From positions 1-21,691 of the IMG/VR virus record IMGVR_UViG_3300002242_000339: a DNA stretch of 21,691 bases. One strand, 5' to 3'. Below, one piece after another: positions 7,973 to 16,457 of this stretch. Source of the stretch: a virus. Under the pieces are notes generated by a model that was not told the origin of the DNA, did not search any database, and saw only the letters and a list, made by a program, of their open reading frames with translations. Numbering within the stretch: the stretch's first letter is position 1; the number at the start of each line of letters is the position of its first letter. The position numbers and the translations under genes are program-made.

Positions 7973-7988
7973 TCGGTAGTACGGTTGG

Positions 7989-8027
7989 GGCCGCGCGATC
8001 GTTCCACGAGCGTAGCGGCCTTTTTTT
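7989..8027 (+). terminator. Rho-independent terminator after the tail tube gene
   Basis: GGCCGC (7989-7994) pairs with GCGGCC (8015-8020), with further inner pairing (CGATCG region with CGAGCG, one mismatch), followed by seven T residues (8021-8027). It is 17 bases behind the tube gene stop. Together with the capsid terminator it marks the two most abundant structural genes. A run of eight C residues follows at 8032-8039. Confidence 0.85.
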
Positions 8028-8072
8028 ATCTCCCCCCCCTAGAATCCTTAACGCTGAAAGGAAAAATGACGA

Positions 8073-8555
8073 ATGAGTGAAGAAACCAAAACAGACGACG
8101 ACTTGAAGATCCTGTCGTTTGAAGAAATCATGCAGGCCGACGACTTGGACACCGAAAAGGTTCCAGTACCCGAATGGGGCGGTGCGGTTTTAATGAAGAC
8201 AATGAGTGGTAAGAATCGAGACGATTACATTCAGATTCTTCAAGGACGCATGGTTGGTACCGGCAAGGGTCGCAAGCTTTCGAATTATCGCGGGTTGTCG
8301 GCAAGTTTGCTTCAACAATGTTTGATCAAGAAAGACGAATCGCCGCTTTTTACTGCCGCGCAAATCAAAGATCTGCAAGGCAAAAACGGTGCTGTAATCA
8401 GCCGACTTGTTGAGAAAGCCCAAGAAATGAACGGCTTGACTGACGACGAGGTCGAAAAGATTTCGGGAAACTCCGAAACAACCAAGAACGAAGACGATGG
8501 CTTAACGTCGCCGGAAGACTTGGTTGCACCGTCCGAGAATCACAGCAACGACTAA
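8073..8555 (+). CDS. Tail assembly chaperone G
   Basis: A 160-residue protein with AAAGGA about 10 bases before ATG 8073. The motif KVPVPEWGGAVLMKTMSGKNRDDY (residues about 29-52) is the mark of gpG-type chaperones ('V.VPEWGG.V.vr.mtg..R'). The C-terminal third is helical, then Asp/Glu/Asn-rich. The gene sits between tube and tape measure, as in all siphoviruses. A slippery heptamer at 8465-8471 lets some ribosomes enter the -1 frame to make the longer GT product. G and GT bind the tape measure and tube subunits during assembly and are not in the mature virion (family knowledge). Confidence 0.85.
   Translation: MSEETKTDDDLKILSFEEIMQADDLDTEKVPVPEWGGAVLMKTMSGKNRDDYIQILQGRMVGTGKGRKLSNYRGLSASLLQQCLIKKDESPLFTAAQIKDLQGKNGAVISRLVEKAQEMNGLTDDEVEKISGNSETTKNEDDGLTSPEDLVAPSENHSND
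8465..8471 (+). other. -1 ribosomal frameshift site GGGAAAC
   Basis: The heptamer GGGAAAC reads in frame as G GGA AAC, the X XXY YYZ form needed for -1 slippage, and is the same class as lambda's GGGAAAG. The -1 frame is open from 8444 to the stop at 8813-8815, so slippage here gives an uninterrupted GT fusion. Confidence 0.85.
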
Positions 8556-8815
8556 ACTCTAAGGAATTCGCTGAACAGATCGCCTATGATGCCATTGAAA
8601 TGCCGGAGCCGTATCGTACGGATTGGCGCTTTGCTTTTCTTGGATCAATCCTTGTTAGCCTCTTAGGGAGCGGCAAACGACAAATCACTCCAAAGGATAT
8701 TCACGAACAAATGACCCAATACTTCGACAGCTTGCCTCACCAAACGCACGGCGACAAAGTTGAGGAAAAATTGAAGGGTTGGTTGTCCGCGAATAGGACG
8801 AGCGCCAAGGATTAG
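8471..8815 (+). CDS. T extension of tail assembly chaperone GT (via -1 frameshift)
   Basis: This is the -1 frame portion of the GT fusion. After codon 133 of G, the frame continues from CTC 8471 for 114 residues, giving a product of about 247 residues from ATG 8073. The extension has the gpT pattern: LNSKEFAEQIAYDAIEMPEP, then DWRFAFLGSILVSLLG and a charged helical end. There is an in-frame ATG at 8600, but no convincing ribosome site precedes it, so frameshift expression is preferred. The stop lies two bases before the tape measure ATG. In lambda the T domain contacts the tail tube protein. Confidence 0.8.
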   Translation, partial: LRNNQERRRWLNVAGRLGCTVRESQQRLNSKEFAEQIAYDAIEMPEPYRTDWRFAFLGSILVSLLGSGKRQITPKDIHEQMTQYFDSLPHQTHGDKVEEKLKGWLSANRTSAKD

Positions 8816-8817
8816 GA

Positions 8818-10986
8818 ATGTCGCAAAAGATCGGTTCAATTTATTTCGATGTGATCGCCAGAACAACGCAAGTTGATACGGCGCTAGAAAACACGATTCA
8901 GAAAGTCGATACGCTATCTGCGAAGATGAACAAGATAGCGAACGGTTTGACGAACGTGGGTCGCAAATTAACGACTGCCGTCACACTGCCAGCGATTGCG
9001 CTTGGCGGTGCGGCGGTAAAGTCGTTTGCGGACTTCGATCAAGCAATGAATCAGTCGGTCGCCATCATGGGCAACGTCAGCGATGCATTGCGTAACGAGA
9101 TGACCGAAGCGGCAAAGGAAGTTGCGAAGACGACGACTTTCTCAGCCAAGCAAGCGGCGGACGCGTATTTCTTCTTGGCTTCTGCTGGTTTCACTGCCGA
9201 GCAATCGATCGCGGCATTGCCTCAAGTCGCTACCTTTGCACAAGCCGGTATGTTCAACTTGGCGACCGCGACCGACTTGGTTACGGACGCACAAAGCGCG
9301 CTTGGATTGAAAAGCGAAGACGTGGCCGAGAACATGATGAACATGAAGCGCGTGAGTGACGTTCTGGTGAAAGCCAATACACTTGCGAACGCGTCCGTGA
9401 GTCAATTCGCGTTTTCCCTTACTCGTGAAGCCGGTGCGGCTATGAAGGCATTCGGTATCGAGGTTGAGGAAGGCGTAGCCGTCTTGGCGGCGTATGCTGA
9501 TCAAGGTGTCAAGGGTGAGCTTGCTGGTAACACTTTCAGCCGAGGCGTTCGCTTGCTTACGAAAGCGGCAGTTGGAAACGCCGACGCATTCAAAAAGGCC
9601 GGTGTTGAGATCTTCGATGCCGACGGGAAGATGAAGAATTTTGCGGATATCGTCGAGGATTTGACGGATCTACTTGCGGGAATGAGCGCGCAATCTCGAA
9701 TCGCTCAATTGGAAACTCTTGGATTGAAGGCAAAGCAACAAGGCGCGATCCTGCCGTTGCTTGGGACGGCCGACGCAATTCGAACCTATCAAAGAGAGCT
9801 CGAGAATGCCGGTGGAATCACCGAGGAAGTCGCGAACAAACAGCTTGAGTCATTCAAGTCTCAAGTGAAGCTCGTCAAAGACAACGTCAATTTGTTGTTC
9901 ATCGAACTTGGCGAGCGTCTTGCGCCAGCCGTAAAGCTTCTTGCCGACAATGTCGACGGACTCACGGATTCGTTCCGAGAGCTAGACGGTGCTGAACAGC
10001 AATTGTTGATCAATACGGTTGCGTTTGCGGCGGCGATCGGGCCGGTGCTTTTGGTTGCCGGTGGATTGTTGAAGGCATCCATTGCTATCGGTTCCGCGAT
10101 TTCAGCTTTGGGTGTTGGTCTTATTCCGTTGATCGCCACACTTGCGGCGGCGGCGGCGGCTGGTTTCTTGGTTGGTGCGGCCATGATTGAAATCGCCGAT
10201 GAAGTACAAAAGGTTTTGATTGAATTTGGATTGCTCGAGGAAAAGGTCGTCAACAACAAGGGATTCGTTGAATCGATTGTCGAATGGACTCAAGCATTCT
10301 TGGTTTTCGTTCAGGAAGTGAAATTCGGTCTCAAGCTTTTCTTCGATTTGGGGCAAAATCTTTTTGCTGAAATGCTACTTGCGACCAAGCGGTACTTCGA
10401 TTTTGTCACGGGCAACTTCACGAATCTTTTCGCGTTGATCTCCGGCGATATCTCGATCTCTCAATTTCTCAAAAGAACCGGCCAAGAAGTGACTGGAATG
10501 TTTGACAGTATCACAGGAAGCTTCCAAGACGTGTTCGAAAAGAACAGGGCGGCGCGTGACGCGGCTATTGAGGGGATCTTGCAGAAGGAAGGCAAGACAA
10601 TCGAGTCTCAGATCAAGAAGACGGCCCAAGCGGCTGAGAAGGCCGTAGAGAGCGCGGCCGCTAATGCCGTTACGGACTTTTCGGATATCGTCGATTTCGT
10701 CAATGATGACGCGAACATGCCGCAAGGCGCAATGGATCGTTCGGTAATTCCCGAGGGATTGACCCCGCAATTTGCAAACGCGATCGAGGCCGGTAGCGTT
10801 GAAGCTTATCGGATCCAAAACAATATCGTTTCCCCCGAGGAAGCAATCCAGAAGGATCAGTTGGAAGTTCAAAAGAAGCAACTCAAGGAACAAAAGATGA
10901 CGGCAAAGGACGCTAAGAAGACAGCCGAAGCTTCAGCAACGATTGCCCGTACCTTGAGTGGCATTAACACGGTTGGGATTCTCTAA
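8818..10986 (+). CDS. Tail tape measure protein
   Basis: A 722-residue protein. The N-terminal helix-rich part (LTNVGRKLTTAVTLPAIALG, then KSFADFDQAMNQSVAIMGN) and the TTTFSAKQAADAYFFLASAG block are the tape-measure (PhageMin_Tail) signature. Residues 397-461 hold two or three hydrophobic, Ala/Gly-rich segments, typical membrane-inserting parts used in DNA entry. Residues 590-715 are charged and coiled-coil-like. If about 1.5 angstrom per residue applies, the tail is roughly 105-110 nm, an inference from the family. No peptidase or lysozyme domain is visible. The ribosome site is weak (TAGGA), so coupling to GT is likely. Its stop overlaps the next start (TAATG). Confidence 0.92.
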   Translation: MSQKIGSIYFDVIARTTQVDTALENTIQKVDTLSAKMNKIANGLTNVGRKLTTAVTLPAIALGGAAVKSFADFDQAMNQSVAIMGNVSDALRNEMTEAAKEVAKTTTFSAKQAADAYFFLASAGFTAEQSIAALPQVATFAQAGMFNLATATDLVTDAQSALGLKSEDVAENMMNMKRVSDVLVKANTLANASVSQFAFSLTREAGAAMKAFGIEVEEGVAVLAAYADQGVKGELAGNTFSRGVRLLTKAAVGNADAFKKAGVEIFDADGKMKNFADIVEDLTDLLAGMSAQSRIAQLETLGLKAKQQGAILPLLGTADAIRTYQRELENAGGITEEVANKQLESFKSQVKLVKDNVNLLFIELGERLAPAVKLLADNVDGLTDSFRELDGAEQQLLINTVAFAAAIGPVLLVAGGLLKASIAIGSAISALGVGLIPLIATLAAAAAAGFLVGAAMIEIADEVQKVLIEFGLLEEKVVNNKGFVESIVEWTQAFLVFVQEVKFGLKLFFDLGQNLFAEMLLATKRYFDFVTGNFTNLFALISGDISISQFLKRTGQEVTGMFDSITGSFQDVFEKNRAARDAAIEGILQKEGKTIESQIKKTAQAAEKAVESAAANAVTDFSDIVDFVNDDANMPQGAMDRSVIPEGLTPQFANAIEAGSVEAYRIQNNIVSPEEAIQKDQLEVQKKQLKEQKMTAKDAKKTAEASATIARTLSGINTVGIL

Positions 10987-11954
10987 TGGCACTGGATATA
11001 GCGAGCATTAACGAAACCGTCGGAAGCCGTAAGGCGGTGGCGAGTTGGGAAGAATCAGCCGAGCGTAGAGAATACACGCGGGTTTTCTTGGTGGTTGCGA
11101 ACGAAACCGTAACGGATATGAACGAGCTGATTGATTTGGCCGGTGACAACTCTTACGGCGGCGAGCCTTACCAAGAGATACCGGAAATGGGTCAAGAGTA
11201 CCCGAGCGATCCAAACGCGACGGTTCACGTGATCGAGCCCCAAGAGAAAGACGAGGGCTATCTGACGTTTTTGATCTTTGTCCACTACCGGCAACCGGAC
11301 GCGGGTGGGCAGAATCCGGACCCGACCGATAATGATTGGGTAATCTCAACGGACTTTGAACCGTTTCAGAAGATCGTCGAGAACGAAACGACATTCGACG
11401 GCGGCGGCAATCCAAACGGGAAGCCTATCGAGAACAGCGCCAGAGATCCGTTCTTTGATCCGGTTATGGAGACCTACTACCGGCTTGTGATTCATGCTTC
11501 CAAGTGGTTCGACGATTGGGATTTGGCTATCCAAGCGCAACGACAAGGCGCGATGAATGACGCGAATCTTTTATTCTTGGGGCAGATCTTTCCAGCTCAT
11601 ACGCTTCGCTGTACGCGGTGGACGACGAGTGGCAAGCAGATCCTAGAGACCGGCGAATTCTACCAGCTCAATGCAACTTTTGTTTACAAGCCAATTTTTT
11701 CCGTTGAGTCGAAAGGTAATCAAATTGAAATTGCCGGTTGGGACCGTGCGATTTTGGATTTGGGATTCAATCGCTTGAATGCGAATGGAGTCAAGGTACC
11801 AATCCAGACCCGAGGCGGCACGGCGCAAGTCCCGTACAAGCTAGACGGAAATGGACGATTCGACCCCGACGACGTCGAGACTGTTTTCTTGGAATTCCAA
11901 ACGGTGTACGAGGAAGATATGAGCACTTGGGATTTGCCGGACACGATGCCGTAA
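10986..11954 (+). CDS. Distal tail component (putative)
   Basis: A 322-residue protein, starting one base into the tape measure stop. The N-terminal half is loop-rich with many Asp/Gly/Pro/Asn. A middle segment (ETYYRLVIHASKWFDDWDLA) and the strand set RCTRWTTSGK, FYQLNATFVYKP, IAGWDRAILDLGFNRLN are beta-like. The last part (QVPYKLDGNGRFD ... FLEFQTVYEEDMSTWDLP) has a wording seen in several phage structural proteins ('LDGNG......fl.f..Y...dfs.l.lP') of unknown precise role. Position after the tape measure points to the tail tip or baseplate hub. No catalytic motif is visible. Nine bases separate it from the giant gene. Confidence 0.6.
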   Translation: MALDIASINETVGSRKAVASWEESAERREYTRVFLVVANETVTDMNELIDLAGDNSYGGEPYQEIPEMGQEYPSDPNATVHVIEPQEKDEGYLTFLIFVHYRQPDAGGQNPDPTDNDWVISTDFEPFQKIVENETTFDGGGNPNGKPIENSARDPFFDPVMETYYRLVIHASKWFDDWDLAIQAQRQGAMNDANLLFLGQIFPAHTLRCTRWTTSGKQILETGEFYQLNATFVYKPIFSVESKGNQIEIAGWDRAILDLGFNRLNANGVKVPIQTRGGTAQVPYKLDGNGRFDPDDVETVFLEFQTVYEEDMSTWDLPDTMP

Positions 11955-11963
11955 GGGGAAGCA

Positions 11964-14900
11964 ATGCCAAATCTACTCACAGATGAAGCCCACCAAAGAA
12001 TGTCCAAGTCCGTTCGCTTCACTGAAGCGTTCAAGCGGCAATCCATGGGCGGACAGATGCAATTGCCAGCGCGGCCTATGCAAGAGTTCGTCGTCGTCCG
12101 GATCACTGCCGATTTGACCGGTGGTTTCTATGAAGCGATCGAGATATTTTGGGATAACGACAAGCGTTGGATTGACGACGAGGATCAAAGCAGAGACTTC
12201 GATTGTCCAACTATTATCATGGAGCGGAACCAGCGCGAGAACATTCGCATTGGTTCGATCGTCAAAATTGTTTACTCCGGAGAATTCGACAACAGCGAAT
12301 CATTTCAGCAATTCACTTCCAAGTGGTGGTTCGAATGGAATGGAGAGGAAAACGATTTCGTCGGCCGTATCATTTGGGAATCGGACGGATCGCGAAAGCT
12401 TCTAATTGAAGGCGGAACGGTTCAGGTAGGTCGCGAGGTTGTCGACGTCGACGGCATTCAACTTGGCTTGGAGAATAATGTCGTCACTTGTGACGGCGAG
12501 AGTGCGAGCGCGGATATCATTGGCGAGGGATCCGACGGCGTTGATCCTTCCGAGGAAGGTTGCTTTGGCTTTGAGCGTTTTTGGGTAGAGATCAAGCTAC
12601 GGTATGAATGTGCGAATTGTCCGGACTTTTGGGTTTACGAGATCAATCCGACAGTTCAGCGCGGTACCGAGTGCGAGCGTTGGGAGGTCACCGAGGAATG
12701 CGCCGAATTCACTGAGATCATTTGGCGGCAATTCATTGGATACACGAAAGCCGAGGATTGGATCCAGCAATACAGCGGCTCGATTATGCATGAAGGGTTT
12801 ACGCCGTGGCCCTTGATTTCAAACTTCGATCCAAGTCAAAGACAGGTGATTTACCATGAATTCGGAACCGTATGTTGGGCAACGATCGACAATCTTCCGG
12901 AAGACGCATTCAAGACCTGTTGCTTCAGCGCGAGCCCGAGCCCGTCGGAATCACAGAGCCCGTCGCCTTCTCCGAGTCCGAGTCCGTCACTGATAGAGAG
13001 CGGGTCGCCTAGCCCGTCGCCTTCACCTTCACCGTCTCCTAGTCCTATCGGGTCACCGTCGCCTTCCGCGTCGCCAAGCCCACAAGCCTCGATTCCTTGC
13101 GACTGCGTAAAGCTTGTCGGATTCGGTACCGAAGGCGTAGACGGGGAATACGAAGGCGTTGCATTGGCCGAAGACGGCACTTGTATTTTTGAGAACGAAA
13201 ACGGTTTCCGCGTTCTTTGGTCCGGTGGTGTTTGGTATGTCGGCAAGTCCGGCAACAGCAATATCTATTACACGGCCGGAGTTCCACCGGAAGGACCGGA
13301 TGAAGACGACGTCCCTGTTTCGGGGAATTGGTCGCTTGGCTTCAACGGCCAAAATCCGGTTGGTAGTTCTCAGGTTTGTTTTTCGGTTTCGCCAAGCCCG
13401 TCGCCATCACCGTCGCCGTCGCCATCGCCATCACAGTCGCCATCGCCGTCGCCGTCTCCATCGCCGTCGCCTAGCGAACAGCCTTCTGATTCACCTTCCG
13501 AGCAACCGAGCCCCAGCGAACAGCCGTCGCCGAGCCCACAGCCGTCGCCGAGCGAACAGCCGTCGCCGTCGCCTTCTGACGATTGCCCGTGCTTCGACGG
13601 CGAGCATTGCTCGACGGTTGGTGGGCCGGTTAGCATTGTCGGTGGCTTCTTGGTTCAGGAAATCACGACGATTTGCACGACATACAATTGCGGCCGCGTT
13701 TGCTCGATCGAGGAAACCAAGAGCACGAAGACGATCGGCGAATGGTGTTGTGAGAGTCCAAGCACCGAGGGAAGCCCAAGCCAACAGCCTTCACCAAGTC
13801 CAAGCCCGATACCTTTCCCAAGTCTTAGTGGTAGCGCGTCTACCGACGCGTCTGAGAGTGTTTCGGCTAGTGCCTCAGAAAGTGCGAGCGAGCCGGAAAG
13901 CCCCTCCGAGAGCGCCAGCCCGTCACCGTCAGTATCCCCAAGCCAAAGCGTAAGCGCATCGACTAGCTTCAGCGCATCACCAAGCGCAAGCGAAAGCTCC
14001 AGCGCGTCACCTTCCGCGTCTGGCGGCGGAGGCGGTGCTTCCGAATCTGGATCACCTAGCGTTTCAATTAGCGCGTCGCCTTCAATTGATTGCGCGCCAT
14101 GCGTTGAGGTTTCCGGTGGTGGTTCAGGCCTAGCAAACGGAATATACAAACAAGGCGATCCCCCAGCGAACGAAGATTGTTATTGGCAAAAAGACGGCGC
14201 GATTTACGAGATCACGGTTATTGGTGAGGTTTGGATTATCCGCGATCCGTTTGTCACTCTGTACCAAAGCATTGACGGCGGAAACACTTGGACTGTTGTT
14301 GATGGAGATGGACCAGCGCCGTCGGTTAATGAGGTAGATTGTCCGTCAGAGTCCGCGTCGGCATCACCGTCACCAAGCGTTTCGCCTTCTCCGGAAGTTT
14401 CACCGTCGCCTTCCGCGTCTCCGATCCCTTCAATATCTCACGATTGCGAATCGCTTTGCATCAAGGCGAGCGGCTTCCTTGCTGACGTCAACAATGAGTT
14501 CACAGGCGTACCGGATCCGACGACCGGCTGTTGTAGGTATGAAGACGGCTTTGGTAACGGAATACGATGGAGTGCAACTTACAACACTTGGATCCTCGAG
14601 GCGAGTGGCGGCGGACAGTGGGATCTATTCCCAGATCTTTCGGACGCATGCGCGGATCCGATTGGAGATTGGATACCGCATTCAACGGAACCAGACGGCG
14701 GAACGACGGCGATTTGTTCCTCGATCAGCCCGAGCCCTGAATCAAGTATAACCCCTAGCGCGTCGCCGGATTGTGATTGCCAGCCTTGTATCCAAGTAGC
14801 GTTTGCTGGCGATCCGGTTGCAAATGAAGAATATGAGGTTGACGGTTGCACTGAGCCTTGCCAATGGATAAGTGCGTTTGATTACACGATTACTTGGAAT

Positions 14901-15956
14901 GAGGGCGGCGACTTTTGGGGGATCAGAAATGACTCCGGAGTTCTTCTTTATGTTATCGCCGGTACCGCCGACACGGCCCCACAGGGTTCATGGACTTCGA
15001 TCGCTCCTGCCAACAACCCCGCGCCATTGAGTCGCGCTTGCTTGGAAAGCCCAAGCATAAGCCCAAGTGTTGACGCAAGCCCGAGCGCGGAACCAGCTTG
15101 CGACGCATGCTTACTTGTTGATGGGTTTGGTTCTTCGGGGGTTGACGGGGAATATGAGTCAATCGGGGCAGACTCGAGCGGTGCTTGTGTTTACGTCAAA
15201 GGCCTTTTCTCCATCGAGTATGTTGGAGAATGCCCGACTGCTGGATATTGGGTGATCTTCAACGGAAGCGGCGATCGTCTTTATGAATCTTGGGGTGGGG
15301 CAAACTGCACAGAGCCACCGATCGGCCTTGTTTGGTCTGCTGTTGACGGTGAAGATCCAATTGGTGAAGTGATCGCATGTCCAAGCCCGTCACCAAGCCC
15401 GTCACCGAGCCCGAGCCCGAGTCCGAGCCCGAGCCCGAGCCCGAGCCCAACGCCAAACCACGGGTATGTTCTTTGTGAAAGCCCGTCACCTTCTTTTGGT
15501 TGCGTCCATGCTAGTGCCGCACCAGCCGGTTGCCCTATCGAAACTTGGCAAGGCGCTCCGCCGTGGGACCCTAACCCAGACACTGGACTTTACGCACAAT
15601 ATCGTATTCAATTCAGTATCCACACCGCAGACCACAAGGACAATTGCGATTGTTCAAACGCAGAATCAAACCCTAGTGACAAAGACATTGACGTCATAGT
15701 CGACGCACTGTCTGGGGCTGATTGCAGTTGGATAGGCTCTGATGCAGGAACGCCCGTGAATCTTTATTTGTTCAATGGGAATTGGGAATTTGAGACCGAT
15801 TATCCTGATAGTGCCCCCTGTGTTGGAATCGGTGGGTTGACGCCCGATTGCGCAATTTGGGAAGATCAGTCAGTGTGTGATGATTGCGGTCAAAATTTCA
15901 CCGATTCGATAAGTGCCACTTATTCAAACATAAGCATAACGCCGGTGTTGCCATAA
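11964..15956 (+). CDS. Giant Ser-Pro/Cys-module tail protein, likely receptor binding or adhesin-like
   Basis: A 1330-residue protein. Residues 1-320 form a non-repetitive head, probably tail-attached (FVVVRITADLTGGFYEAIEIFW; later Cys pairs CANC and CC). The rest alternates Ser-Pro linkers with Cys-bounded modules. Five modules are related, at 13098-13379, 14091-14342, 14445-14717, 14772-15041 and 15099-15380; each begins with a Cys pair, contains a 'GEYE/NGIY' start, an aromatic 'I.W...WxI' core and a 'LY.S' or similar strand, then ends in Cys. A sixth, at 13584-13751, is Cys-rich and different. The C-terminal domain (15498-15956) has more Cys and a Trp/Tyr-rich beta pattern. It looks like an extended stalk of modules for binding the cell surface. 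The placement after the distal tail gene fits a tail fibre or side fibre. The function is inferred. Confidence 0.7.
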   Translation: MPNLLTDEAHQRMSKSVRFTEAFKRQSMGGQMQLPARPMQEFVVVRITADLTGGFYEAIEIFWDNDKRWIDDEDQSRDFDCPTIIMERNQRENIRIGSIVKIVYSGEFDNSESFQQFTSKWWFEWNGEENDFVGRIIWESDGSRKLLIEGGTVQVGREVVDVDGIQLGLENNVVTCDGESASADIIGEGSDGVDPSEEGCFGFERFWVEIKLRYECANCPDFWVYEINPTVQRGTECERWEVTEECAEFTEIIWRQFIGYTKAEDWIQQYSGSIMHEGFTPWPLISNFDPSQRQVIYHEFGTVCWATIDNLPEDAFKTCCFSASPSPSESQSPSPSPSPSPSLIESGSPSPSPSPSPSPSPIGSPSPSASPSPQASIPCDCVKLVGFGTEGVDGEYEGVALAEDGTCIFENENGFRVLWSGGVWYVGKSGNSNIYYTAGVPPEGPDEDDVPVSGNWSLGFNGQNPVGSSQVCFSVSPSPSPSPSPSPSPSQSPSPSPSPSPSPSEQPSDSPSEQPSPSEQPSPSPQPSPSEQPSPSPSDDCPCFDGEHCSTVGGPVSIVGGFLVQEITTICTTYNCGRVCSIEETKSTKTIGEWCCESPSTEGSPSQQPSPSPSPIPFPSLSGSASTDASESVSASASESASEPESPSESASPSPSVSPSQSVSASTSFSASPSASESSSASPSASGGGGGASESGSPSVSISASPSIDCAPCVEVSGGGSGLANGIYKQGDPPANEDCYWQKDGAIYEITVIGEVWIIRDPFVTLYQSIDGGNTWTVVDGDGPAPSVNEVDCPSESASASPSPSVSPSPEVSPSPSASPIPSISHDCESLCIKASGFLADVNNEFTGVPDPTTGCCRYEDGFGNGIRWSATYNTWILEASGGGQWDLFPDLSDACADPIGDWIPHSTEPDGGTTAICSSISPSPESSITPSASPDCDCQPCIQVAFAGDPVANEEYEVDGCTEPCQWISAFDYTITWNEGGDFWGIRNDSGVLLYVIAGTADTAPQGSWTSIAPANNPAPLSRACLESPSISPSVDASPSAEPACDACLLVDGFGSSGVDGEYESIGADSSGACVYVKGLFSIEYVGECPTAGYWVIFNGSGDRLYESWGGANCTEPPIGLVWSAVDGEDPIGEVIACPSPSPSPSPSPSPSPSPSPSPSPTPNHGYVLCESPSPSFGCVHASAAPAGCPIETWQGAPPWDPNPDTGLYAQYRIQFSIHTADHKDNCDCSNAESNPSDKDIDVIVDALSGADCSWIGSDAGTPVNLYLFNGNWEFETDYPDSAPCVGIGGLTPDCAIWEDQSVCDDCGQNFTDSISATYSNISITPVLP
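12927..13097 (+). repeat. Ser-Pro linker A
   Basis: A low-complexity coding stretch of alternating Ser and Pro codons (TCG/TCA/AGC/AGT with CCG/CCA/CCT) with a few Glu, Ile and Gly, between the N-terminal domain and the first Cys module. The DNA uses mixed codons, so selection acts on the protein as well as on repeat expansion. Confidence 0.85.
13380..13577 (+). repeat. Ser-Pro linker B with SEQPSP units
   Basis: A long pure Ser-Pro run, interrupted once by Gln, followed by repeats of the type SEQPS(P/D). It links module 1 to the divergent Cys-rich module. The antisense strand reads as Gly-Asp repeats, a shadow only. Confidence 0.85.
13752..14090 (+). repeat. Ser-rich linker C
   Basis: The longest linker: Ser-Pro pairs, then a Ser-Ala-Glu segment of SAS/SES type, then a five-Gly run and more Ser. 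It is the most Ser-rich region of the window and is mucin-like in composition. Confidence 0.8.
15381..15450 (+). repeat. Ser-Pro linker G
   Basis: An uninterrupted run of Ser-Pro codons written largely as AGCCCG/AGTCCG units, the most DNA-repetitive of the linkers. It separates the last repeat module from the C-terminal domain. Slippage or assembly error is possible here. Confidence 0.85.
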
Positions 15957-16453
15957 TGATTACAAAAGAAATTTTGTTGAGTAAAAGATGCTGTTATTGG
16001 AATGACCCGATCAATCCAAGCGAGCTTGGCGAAATGGTTGACCTAGAAGGCATACTCCCGATAACGATTGCCGGATTGTTTGAATTGAAGTGCATACCTG
16101 AAAGTGATAAACTTTGGGTGTTCCTGCGACTTATGGATCGTGCTCAAAGACGATTGTTTTCAAGGCGAGCGATGCTTGCGTCAATTGAATTTTGGGAACC
16201 GACGCGTGATATTCTGAACATTTTGGTTTCTGATGACCCTAGAGCATGGAGATATGCGCGAGATTTCATGCGCTTCAATGATGACGCGCGAGAAGCTAGA
16301 GAATTCTCTAGGGAATTCCTCAAGAGCGAAATGGTAAAGAACGCTTACTTTATACTTTCAGGTAAAATCGTAGATTGTTCAGATTATATGAGCGAGTTTG
16401 ATCTTGATGGATCTTTACCCAATTGCCTTGATTGCCGCAACGGAGAACAGTGA
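15956..16453 (+). CDS. Hypothetical protein following the giant tail gene
   Basis: A 165-residue protein. The ATG at 15956 overlaps the giant gene's stop by one base (TAATG), which decides the start over an in-frame codon upstream at 15884. It is mostly helical, with many charged residues (RDFMRFNDDAREAREFSREFLKSE around residues 104-127) and two Cys at 12-13 (KRCCYW). The chain ends near LPNCLDC, a short CxxC motif like that of the following peptide. The family is not recognised. Coupling to the giant protein suggests a chaperone or accessory factor for it, such as a tail-fibre assembly protein; this is only positional inference. Confidence 0.55.
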   Translation: MITKEILLSKRCCYWNDPINPSELGEMVDLEGILPITIAGLFELKCIPESDKLWVFLRLMDRAQRRLFSRRAMLASIEFWEPTRDILNILVSDDPRAWRYARDFMRFNDDAREAREFSREFLKSEMVKNAYFILSGKIVDCSDYMSEFDLDGSLPNCLDCRNGEQ

Positions 16454-16457
16454 TGAT

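Larger units (their letters stand above)
13098..15380 (+). repeat. Array of five related Cys-bounded protein modules
   Basis: Modules of about 84-94 residues lie at 13098-13379, 14091-14342, 14445-14717, 14772-15041 and 15099-15380. All start near a CxxC or CxC pair and end with a single Cys, with shared words such as 'GVDGEYE' or 'NGIY', 'I.W..G..WxI' and 'W......P....'. DNA similarity between copies is low, so the duplications are old or under diversifying selection. The terminal Cys residues could pair as disulfides. Confidence 0.7.

Noticed and set aside
8600-8815. Independent T gene starting at ATG 8600
   Set aside because: No ribosome site precedes this ATG, whereas the -1 frame is open upstream to 8444 and a canonical slippery site is in place.
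13370-13636. Long minus-strand frames of Gly-Asp repeats opposite the giant gene
   Set aside because: They are the antisense image of Ser-Pro codons, have no ribosome sites, and are explained by the repeat DNA.
13159-13953. A 264-residue + strand frame overlapping the giant gene
   Set aside because: It is Arg-rich out-of-frame reading of the repeat region; no ribosome site and no protein-like pattern.
12927-15450. Repeats that could suggest a CRISPR array
   Set aside because: The repeats are coding Ser-Pro units of varying length without regular spacers.
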